Below, in pieces: positions 54,957 to 61,699 of a stretch of DNA of 64,000 bases. The position numbers were made by a program, and so were the translations under genes. The notes under the pieces were generated by a model, which saw only the letters and a list, made by a program, of their open reading frames with translations, was not told the DNA's origin and did no database searches. Position 1 is the stretch's first letter. Every line of letters starts with the position of its first letter. The stretch is from Marinobacterium mangrovicola (GTDB lineage: Bacteria; Pseudomonadota; Gammaproteobacteria; Pseudomonadales; Balneatricaceae). Where the stretch lies: NCBI RefSeq assembly GCF_004339595.1, contig NZ_SMFU01000002.1, positions 1 through 64,000 of the forward strand. The letters run 5' to 3'.

Positions 54957-55864
54957 AAGCCTATCTGCTACTGGCGCTGACGCCGCTGTTCTGGGCCGGT
55001 AACGTGGTGACCGCCCGTGCCATCCATGCGGACCTGGATCCGGTGGCACTGGCGTTTCTGCGCTGGCTGCTGGTGCTGTTGATGATCCTGCCCTGGGCGT
55101 TGCCACGGATCTGGCGCAGCCGTGAGGTGATCCGCACCCACCTGCCGATCCTGCTTCTGCTGTCGGTTCTCAGCGTCGCCAGCTTCAACACCTTTATCTA
55201 CATGGGGTTGCAGGATACTGGCGCTTCAAACGCGGCGCTGCTGCAGTCCGCCGCACCGGTGGTGATTGTGTTGCTTAACTCCATGTTATTGCGCGAGCCG
55301 ATCAGTCTGCGGCAATGGGCGGGGATTCTGGTATCGCTCACCGGCGTGGCGGTACTGGTCAGTCAGGCGAATCTGGCGACCCTGCTGGCGCTGGAGTTCA
55401 ACCGTGGTGATATCTGGATCGGCGTGGCGGTGCTGACCTGGTCGGTCTACTCGGTGGCGCTGCGCTGGCGCCCGCAGGCGCTGGATGGCTTCACCCTGTT
55501 TTCGGTCAGTGTGGTTGTCGGTACCCTGGCGCTGGCGCCATTCGGTATCTGGCATCTGGGCGAGGGCGTGGAGATCAACTGGGGGCTGCCGGTGCTATCC
55601 GCCATTATCTATATGGCCGTAGGCCCGTCGATACTGGCTTACCTGTTCTGGAACCGCGGTGTGGCAGAGCTTGGCGCTGCCCGTGCAGGGCTGTTTATTC
55701 ACCTGATTCCGGTGTTCGGTGTGTTGATGTCGGTACTTTTTCTGGATGAATCGCTGTACCTTTTCCACGGAGCGGGTATTCTTCTCATCTTTACTGGTAT
55801 CTATTTGGCAACAATGAACCGGAACAAAACGCGCAAAAACAGGGAGACAGCGAAAACGACTTAA
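54953..55864 (+). CDS. EamA/DMT family transporter
   Basis: A 303-aa membrane protein with ten segments arranged as two EamA halves (PLFWAGNVVTARAI at the start of the first; WSVYSVALRWRP opening the second). Such drug/metabolite transporters export amino acids or metabolites. Start overlaps the channel gene end (GTGA), indicating coupling. The C-terminus is basic and Asn-rich, cytoplasmic. Confidence 0.9.
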   Translation: MKAYLLLALTPLFWAGNVVTARAIHADLDPVALAFLRWLLVLLMILPWALPRIWRSREVIRTHLPILLLLSVLSVASFNTFIYMGLQDTGASNAALLQSAAPVVIVLLNSMLLREPISLRQWAGILVSLTGVAVLVSQANLATLLALEFNRGDIWIGVAVLTWSVYSVALRWRPQALDGFTLFSVSVVVGTLALAPFGIWHLGEGVEINWGLPVLSAIIYMAVGPSILAYLFWNRGVAELGAARAGLFIHLIPVFGVLMSVLFLDESLYLFHGAGILLIFTGIYLATMNRNKTRKNRETAKTT

Positions 55865-55938
55865 CGACGAAATAGGGGCGATTTGAAGAAGCCTGCACAG
55901 ACGGGTTTGTTCATGTTTTTCCTAAATCGAGGATTCCC

Positions 55939-56868
55939 ATGCGGATTTTGACAGTCAGTCTCTTTGCTTTTCTTCTCAGCGTGCTTATGCCCGTTGATGA
56001 TGCTCACGCCAAACGTCTTGGCGGCGGCTTCTCTCTCGGCAAGTCCTACTCGGCGCCGAAAAAGACTTCGCCGGCACCTACTGCCAACAAGCAGCAGGAT
56101 GCGCAGCAAACTACTAATACCGCGCAGCAGCCCGGTACTACCCAGCGCCGTCCCGGTATGGGTGGTCTGATGGGCGGTCTGTTGGCCGGTGGTCTGCTGG
56201 GCGCTCTCTTCTTCGGTGGCGCCTTCGAAGGTATCCAGATCATGGATATCCTGATCGTCGCAGTGATCGGCTTTGTGCTGTTCAAGCTGTTTGCCGGCCG
56301 TCGTCAGACGGCGCAGCAGCAGGCCTACGCAGGGGCGGGGCCTCAGCCCGATATGGGGCAGTGGCGCACGTCTTCTCAGGAAGAGCCACAGGTCCAGGCT
56401 CGGCAGCATTACCAGGCAGAGCCTCAGGCCAGCCAGTCTGAACCGGTCGTTGATAGCGGTTTTGGTGCATCACTGGCAGAGCCGGAACTGAACCTGCCGG
56501 AATGGTTTAACAAGCGCGCGTTCCTGGATCAGGCCTGCAGCCACTTTACCGGCCTGCAGAAAGCCTGGGACGAGTGCAACTGGGAAGAGCTGAAAAGCTA
56601 CACTACCGCTGAGCTGTTTGAAGAGCTGAAAGCCCAGCGCGGCCGCTTCCCGGATCGACAGACCACCGAAGTGGATTCGGTGATGGCGGACCTGATCAAC
56701 TTTATCGACGAGAAAGATCACGTCATCGTATCGATCAACTTTTACGGCTGGCTGCGTGAAGATGAACAGTCCGGCCTGGCCGAGTTCAGCGAAATCTGGC
56801 ACCTGAGCCGCGACATGAGCGTCGAAAACGCTGACTGGTTTATCGTCGGTATCGAACAGCCCAAGTAA
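55939..56868 (+). CDS. Tim44-like domain membrane protein
   Basis: The 309-aa protein has a signal peptide (ending DDAHA near 24) and a Gly/Lys-rich start (KRLGGGFSLGKSY). A Gln/Thr/Pro-rich linker and two Gly-rich membrane segments (about 74-116) follow. The C-terminal half (about 185-309) is a Tim44-like/MlaC-fold domain (WFNKRAFLDQACSHFTGLQKAWDECNWEELKSYTT). Such proteins are widespread in proteobacteria; role not established. It has its own terminator. Confidence 0.88.
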   Translation: MRILTVSLFAFLLSVLMPVDDAHAKRLGGGFSLGKSYSAPKKTSPAPTANKQQDAQQTTNTAQQPGTTQRRPGMGGLMGGLLAGGLLGALFFGGAFEGIQIMDILIVAVIGFVLFKLFAGRRQTAQQQAYAGAGPQPDMGQWRTSSQEEPQVQARQHYQAEPQASQSEPVVDSGFGASLAEPELNLPEWFNKRAFLDQACSHFTGLQKAWDECNWEELKSYTTAELFEELKAQRGRFPDRQTTEVDSVMADLINFIDEKDHVIVSINFYGWLREDEQSGLAEFSEIWHLSRDMSVENADWFIVGIEQPK

Positions 56869-56898
56869 GCGTAACAGCGACGCCAACGAGGCAAATAG

Positions 56899-56930
56899 AA
56901 AAGGGCCTGCAGAGATGCAAGCCCTTTTTT
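56899..56930 (+). terminator. Terminator after the Tim44-like gene
   Basis: AAAAGGGC-c-TGCA, loop GAGA, TGCA-a-GCCCTTTTTT forms a stem with one internal mismatch and a T run. Confidence 0.88.
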
Positions 56931-56939
56931 GTTGTCGCT

Positions 56940-57400
56940 CTTAAACCACCTCCTATGGAGGTGGTGATCGTTTAGTCGAGGCTAGGCCTGTTTCGTGCCA
57001 CAGCGATAATAGGGCTCGATGTCTCATAGTTATCTGAGCGCATCAATCTATCTCCTTTGGCGCAGCCGAGCATCGGAGGCTGAAAGAGAAATAGGGGACA
57101 GGCTGTTTGAGGCGCAGCCGAGTTTCCTGTACCGCTCTTTCAGACGAGAAGCGCAGGGAAGTCGGCGTAGCCGATCAAGCCTTAGGGGCGGTTTGGGATT
57201 GCAAAGGGACTTGCTTAGCAACGAAAGTCGCACAAGTCTCTTTGCTCGGCAGCAGCCTAAACCGGCCTTAAAAAGGACTCGTATATGGACGATCCCTGAA
57301 TTCGTCGGAAGGTTTGCCGAGGCTCCCTTACAGGGAGCTAGATGCAAAAGCATCTGCCATACAGGCGGATTATTACTATGAGTGGCTTATGCCAGTTGAG
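56940..57400. repeat. Non-coding repeat element resembling IS200/REP-type ends
   Basis: This 460-bp stretch between genes starts with a perfect 9-bp dyad ACCACCTCC-tat-GGAGGTGGT (56945-56965), like the subterminal hairpins of IS200/IS605-type elements. It then contains GCGCAGCCGAG twice (57060 and 57112), GCGTAGCCGATCAAGCC and paired hairpins GCTCCC/GGGAGC and AGATGC/GCATCT (57323-57356). I recall similar GGCGCAGCCGAG...GGCGGTTTGGGATTGCAAAGGG segments recurring in oceanospirillaceous genomes near REP-associated transposases. No transposase is present, so it would be a non-autonomous copy or remnant. Frames spanning it are not coding-like. Confidence 0.45.
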
Positions 57401-57408
57401 TCGCCGTT

Positions 57409-58023
57409 TCAGAGTAATAGCGCCGACCAGACAGACACAGCGAGCAGCACCGCCAATACGCGATTGAGCAGCTGTAGGCGTTGCACGCTTTTCAGCAGCC
57501 TGACGCAGGCATCGCCCAGCCAGGCCCAGGCGGCGATGCAGGGCAGGGTGACGATAAAGAAAATCGTCGCCATCAGTATCGCGTGGATAAAGCTCGGAAC
57601 CGCTGTGCCGGAGGGGGCGACCGGTGCGAACAGGCTGGTAGCGGTCAGCGCCATCATCCAGGTTTTCGGATTGACAGGCTGCATCAACGCGCCGTGATAC
57701 CAGCAGGCCCTGGCGCATTCGGTCCCGTCGTCTGTCTGAACGGCCGGGGCGTGGTAGAGCTTCCAGGCCAGGCTTGTCAGCCAAAGTACGCCACAAAGAG
57801 CCAGTGAAAGCCGCAGCAGGGGATACTCCTGAATCAGCTGGCCCAGCCCAGTGGCGGTCAGCAGGAGCACCGCGGCCGCACCCAGCGATGCGCCGAAGGC
57901 AAAGGGCAGGGTAGAGCGGGTACCAAAGCGGCTGCCGTTACTCAGGGCCAGCAGGTTGGTGGGGCCGGGTGTGGCCGAGGCGATAAAGGCAAAGAGGGAA
58001 AAACTGACAACAAGCGCGGACAT
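57409..58023 (-). CDS. LysE family amino acid exporter
   Basis: A 204-aa membrane protein with the LysE/RhtB signature near the start (SATPGPTNLLALSNGSRFG), about six segments, and the PVNPKTWMMAL motif near 115. It would export an amino acid or derivative. The upstream AraC gene on the same strand is the likely regulator. Confidence 0.9.
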   Translation of the reverse strand: MSALVVSFSLFAFIASATPGPTNLLALSNGSRFGTRSTLPFAFGASLGAAAVLLLTATGLGQLIQEYPLLRLSLALCGVLWLTSLAWKLYHAPAVQTDDGTECARACWYHGALMQPVNPKTWMMALTATSLFAPVAPSGTAVPSFIHAILMATIFFIVTLPCIAAWAWLGDACVRLLKSVQRLQLLNRVLAVLLAVSVWSALLL

Positions 58024-58064
58024 CGGGATTCCTTATCAGGTGGTTCCCGCTTAGTTTCGCGCTG

Positions 58065-58925
58065 TTAGCCAACTCCGTCTGGAACGCCCGTGCACAGACT
58101 GCGATAGGCCGCGGGCGTCAGTTTATAGGCGCGTCTGAACCAGCGCCCCAGGTGGCTCTGGTCGGAGAAACAGAGATCAGCTGTAACCTCGGCTGGGCGG
58201 CGGCCACGTGCAAGCAGCTCCCTGGCTTTGATCAGCCGCAGTTGCAGAAGGTAGGAATGAGGGGCAACGCCAAACGCGGCCTTGAAGGCTCGATTTATCT
58301 TGAAGCGGTCGGAGTTAAGCGCCCGCGCCAGATCATCGAGGCCGATATCCTGGTGCAGATGGGCATGCAGAAAATCGCGCCCCTGTCGGGCCAGCCCGGG
58401 TAGCAGCAGTTCGTCGCGCTGGCGCTTGCGCCAACTGAAGTGGGCCGTCATCCGTTCCATCAGCTGATCTATGCAGGCGTCGCGGACCATGCGCTGTTCT
58501 CCCTCCTTCAGCGCCATGTAGGCGGAGGCCAGGCTGGCCATCAGGCGGCGATCATCGCACAGCGTCTGCTCCACGCGCAGCTCAAAGCGGTCGGGAAGAT
58601 CCTCAAAAATATCGGCCAACTGTCGGTGCAGCCAGTCGGTGGGCAGGTAGAGCGCGCGGTAGGTGAATCCATCCTGCTGCGGCGCTTCGCCGTCGTGCAG
58701 TTCGCCCGGCTCGATAAGGAAAATGTTCCCCGGCGTGGAGCGCTGGACCTGGCGCCGACAGCTGAACTGCTGCAGGCCCTGTTCGGTGTAGCCGATCAGA
58801 TAATCATCGTGCCAGTGCGGATCGTAAGCCTGGCTGTTGCCGACAAAATGGGTACGGAACAGCTCTATCCCGGTCTTGCTGTCGCGGGAGAAGTCGATCC
58901 AGTTGTGGCTATCGGCAGCTTTCAT
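58065..58925 (-). CDS. AraC family transcriptional regulator
   Basis: The 286-aa regulator has an N-terminal cupin ligand domain (HWHDDYLIGYTEQGLQQFSC, GNIFLIEPGELHDG) and a C-terminal pair of helix-turn-helix motifs (DLARALNSDRFKINRAFKAAFG, ADLCFSDQSHLGRWFRRAYKLTP). It lies 41 bp upstream of the LysE gene on the same strand, a recurrent AraC-LysE pairing. Confidence 0.9.
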   Translation of the reverse strand: MKAADSHNWIDFSRDSKTGIELFRTHFVGNSQAYDPHWHDDYLIGYTEQGLQQFSCRRQVQRSTPGNIFLIEPGELHDGEAPQQDGFTYRALYLPTDWLHRQLADIFEDLPDRFELRVEQTLCDDRRLMASLASAYMALKEGEQRMVRDACIDQLMERMTAHFSWRKRQRDELLLPGLARQGRDFLHAHLHQDIGLDDLARALNSDRFKINRAFKAAFGVAPHSYLLQLRLIKARELLARGRRPAEVTADLCFSDQSHLGRWFRRAYKLTPAAYRSLCTGVPDGVG

Positions 58926-59018
58926 GGAGCAGGCGTATCTGGGGTTTTATGGGCTGGTCTGCCAGTTAAACATCTCGGCAGGGGGATGTCTGGAATATTT
59001 GTGCACGGCAGCGGAGCG

Positions 59019-59909
59019 TCAGTGTTCGCGTTCAAGCACCTCGCCCTCCATCAGGGTCGATAACAGCTTGGGCGCAAACTGGCGCTTGCCCATGATGGCG
59101 TAGAAGTTCTCCTGCACCGTGGGTAGCGGGCGGTAGTTGCGCAGCAGGCCCTGCTGCAACTCGTCCTGCACCACGATCTCCGGCACCACGGTGATGCCGC
59201 CTGAGTCTCGTGCCAGCAGACGCAGCATCGCCATATCCTCAACTTCGGCATGATAGTGCACGTTCAGTCCCTGTTCCTCGCATAACAGGTCGAACTGGCT
59301 GCGGATATCGCTGCCAGGAGCCGGCGCCAGCAGCAGCACATTCTCAAGATCTTCCGGATAGCGGAAGCTGTCGGCGCCCTCGGGTGGCCCTACCAGACAG
59401 GCACTCTGCTGGGCGATGCGGCGGCAACGCCAGGGCGTGCTGGCATCGGCGGCCACGGCGCGGTTGGAGAGAATCAGGTCGAGTTTGTGTACCCGTAACC
59501 GCTCCAGCAGCTCTTCCAGCGTGGCCGACTCAACCACCAGTTGCACGTCCGGTGAGCCGATGACCGGGCGCAGAAAGTTATCCTGGAAGTTACGCGACAG
59601 GGTGGTCACCGCGCCGATTCGCAAGCGCTGCACCTGCTGGTGCTCGCCGCTTTCCAGCATCGCCAGCAGCTCGCTTCCCAGGCCAAAGATGTTCTCGGCA
59701 TATTCCAGCACCCGGTGGCCCACGGTAGTGAGCTCCAGCTTGCGTCCCTCGCGGTCGAACAGGCGCTGGCCTAGCTGCTCCTCAAGCTGCTTGATCTGAG
59801 ACGAAAGCGCCGACTGGGAAACATGCAGCTGCTGTGCAGCTCGAGTCAGGTGGCCCTCCTTGGCAACGGTCCAGAAGTAGTAAAGGTGGTGAAAGTTCAG
59901 GTTACGCAT
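59019..59909 (-). CDS. LysR family regulator divergent from dabBA
   Basis: A 296-aa LysR protein whose start MRNLNFHHLYYFWTVAKEGHLTRAA and LHVSQSALSSQIKQLEEQLG resemble the NhaR-like branch. The effector domain begins near residue 95. It is divergent from the dabB-dabA operon across about 210 bp, as LysR genes commonly are for dab loci, so it is probably the CO2/bicarbonate-responsive activator of that operon. Confidence 0.88.
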   Translation of the reverse strand: MRNLNFHHLYYFWTVAKEGHLTRAAQQLHVSQSALSSQIKQLEEQLGQRLFDREGRKLELTTVGHRVLEYAENIFGLGSELLAMLESGEHQQVQRLRIGAVTTLSRNFQDNFLRPVIGSPDVQLVVESATLEELLERLRVHKLDLILSNRAVAADASTPWRCRRIAQQSACLVGPPEGADSFRYPEDLENVLLLAPAPGSDIRSQFDLLCEEQGLNVHYHAEVEDMAMLRLLARDSGGITVVPEIVVQDELQQGLLRNYRPLPTVQENFYAIMGKRQFAPKLLSTLMEGEVLEREH

Positions 59910-60009
59910 GACGATGCCTTCAGGGTTCTCGTTGCTGGATCGAGCCGTTCTTCCCGGGCGCTCTCGATGACGGGCCCTGGCAGGAAGAATGGTTGAGTTT
60001 TAATACTCT

Positions 60010-60026
60010 GTTCTATTTAAGTGAAC
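60010..60026. promoter_or_regulatory. LysR-type dyad in the dab promoter region
   Basis: GTTC, nine bases, GAAC (containing TTC-N9-GAA, a T-N11-A arrangement) lies in the AT-rich divergent region 94-110 bp before the dabB start. Candidate operator only. Confidence 0.35.
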
Positions 60027-60119
60027 GAATTATTCAGATCAATCTATTTTACAAAAATAGCTCAAATCCGCACCATTAGCGCCATCGGAATTCGTTCTTT
60101 TTTCCCCGGAGGTATCCCC

Positions 60120-61664
60120 TTGATCTCAGCGCTGCCCTGGTTGTTGCCGCTGCTATTCGGTGCGGCTTTTATTCGCTCGCTTGGCGCGGCTGATCCCTGG
60201 AAGCCGGCCCGAATGGCTGCCAACATCGGTCTGCCGATGACGCTGGTCGCAGCCATTGCAGGTGTTGTTGCCGATGCCTCCGGCAAGGCAGAGATCGACG
60301 GTCTCGGGCTGACGACTGCGCTGCTTATCGCGATGCTGGCCTGGGTCATCATCCGTTTCTCCTGCCGTTACCTTCAGGGCGAGCCCAATCAGCGCCGCTT
60401 TGTCAGCGCCATGATGTTTACCCTGGCTTCGGTCGGCGTGCTGGTACTGAGCCGTCATCTGGCGGTCATCGTTCTGGCCTGGGGCGCCACCAGCGTGGGC
60501 CTGCACTTCCTGCTCACCTTTTACGGCGACCGCAAGACCGCCCAGGTGGTGGCACACAAGAAATTCCTCGTCAGCCGTATGGCCGACGCCTGCCTGCTGG
60601 TGGCGCTGGGTCTGATCTACAGCGTCACCGACAGCCTCTCGCTGGACGTGATTCACGATGAACTGGCCGGCTGGTCGACGCTGCCGGTTTCCGTGCATGC
60701 GGCGATGGTGCTCTTTGCCCTGGCGGCGATTCTGAAATCCGCCCAGTTGCCGCTGCACGGCTGGCTGATCCAGGTAATGGAAGCGCCGACACCGGTATCG
60801 GCGCTGCTGCACGCGGGTGTCGTTAACATGGGCGGCTTCGTGATGATCCGTCTTGCAGACATCCTTAGCCTGGCGCCGGTGGCCCAGTGGCTGCTGGTGA
60901 TCGTCGGTAGCCTCACTGCCGTACTGGCGGGCCTGGTGATGATGACCCGCATCAGCATCAAGGTACGCCTGGCCTGGTCCACCTGCAGTCAGATGGGTTT
61001 TATGTTGATGGAAGTGGGGCTGGGTCTTTACGAACTGGCGATGCTGCACCTGATCGCGCACTCCTTCTACAAGGCTTACTCCTTCCTGAGCAGCGGCGAT
61101 ACCGTGGCGCAGGTGCGTGCCCATGACCTGTATCGCCACACCCGTCAGCCCGGCGTATTTTCGCGGATGCTGTTGGCGCTGGTGCTGAGCAGTGCGCTGG
61201 TGGTTCTCTCTGCCGAGACCTGGCACTGGGCCGTGGCCCTGGAGCTGCCTTCGGTGGTAACGCTGATCCTGGTGCTGGGGTTTGCACCGCTGCTCTGGCA
61301 GGCGGGTGAGCGCTCGCTTATCGCCTTTGGCCGGGCTTTGCTGCAGGTGTTTGCCCTGACTCAGCTCTACCTGGTCTGGCACCTGGTGTTTGCGGCAGTG
61401 GTGCCAGCGGCTCCGGTGGAGTCCGCAGTACTGGTTGGATGGGTGGCGGTCTGCTTTATCGCGCTCTACCTGCTGCAGGCGCAGCTGCAGAGCAACCCGC
61501 GCGGAGCACTGTCACAGCGTCTTTATCCCTGGGTCTACAATGGTTTTTATCTGGACGAGACCTTCACCCGCCTGACCTTCCGCTTCTGGCCGGTGAGACT
61601 GAATGATCGCCAGGCCCGCACCCGCGTCGATCATCAGCCGGCGAATGCGGGAGAGTTTCATTGA
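60120..61664 (+). CDS. dabB: DAB inorganic carbon transporter subunit DabB
   Basis: The 514-aa product is a proton-translocating NuoL/MrpA-type membrane subunit with about thirteen segments (motif KSAQLPLHGWLIQVMEAPTPVSALLHAGVVNMGG). DabB couples ion flow to DabA for energised CO2 hydration and bicarbonate accumulation. The start is set at the TTG at 60120, seven bases after GGAGG, giving MISALPWLLPLLFG. The frame is open from a GTG at 60021, but that 33-residue extension has no ribosome site and no membrane-protein character. Its stop overlaps an ATG of dabA. Confidence 0.9.
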   Translation: MISALPWLLPLLFGAAFIRSLGAADPWKPARMAANIGLPMTLVAAIAGVVADASGKAEIDGLGLTTALLIAMLAWVIIRFSCRYLQGEPNQRRFVSAMMFTLASVGVLVLSRHLAVIVLAWGATSVGLHFLLTFYGDRKTAQVVAHKKFLVSRMADACLLVALGLIYSVTDSLSLDVIHDELAGWSTLPVSVHAAMVLFALAAILKSAQLPLHGWLIQVMEAPTPVSALLHAGVVNMGGFVMIRLADILSLAPVAQWLLVIVGSLTAVLAGLVMMTRISIKVRLAWSTCSQMGFMLMEVGLGLYELAMLHLIAHSFYKAYSFLSSGDTVAQVRAHDLYRHTRQPGVFSRMLLALVLSSALVVLSAETWHWAVALELPSVVTLILVLGFAPLLWQAGERSLIAFGRALLQVFALTQLYLVWHLVFAAVVPAAPVESAVLVGWVAVCFIALYLLQAQLQSNPRGALSQRLYPWVYNGFYLDETFTRLTFRFWPVRLNDRQARTRVDHQPANAGEFH

Positions 61665-61699
61665 TGAGCGATTTGGCAGAGGAAGTAAGGAGCGAAACG

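Noticed and set aside
53757-55106. 449-codon open frame on the minus strand
   Set aside because: Antisense to the K+ channel and EamA genes; no signals or family features.
57340-57366. CTGCCATACAGGCGG, reminiscent of a type I-F CRISPR repeat core
   Set aside because: Single occurrence with no spacers, no repeat array and no cas genes; explained as part of the hairpin-rich element.
57019-57381. 120-codon open frame in the intergenic repeat
   Set aside because: Ser/Arg-rich translation across a hairpin-rich repeat-like sequence; no ribosome site or family.
60153-61382. 409-codon open frame on the minus strand
   Set aside because: Antisense to dabB; its translation is His/Gln/Arg-rich low complexity, as expected from the reverse of a membrane protein gene.
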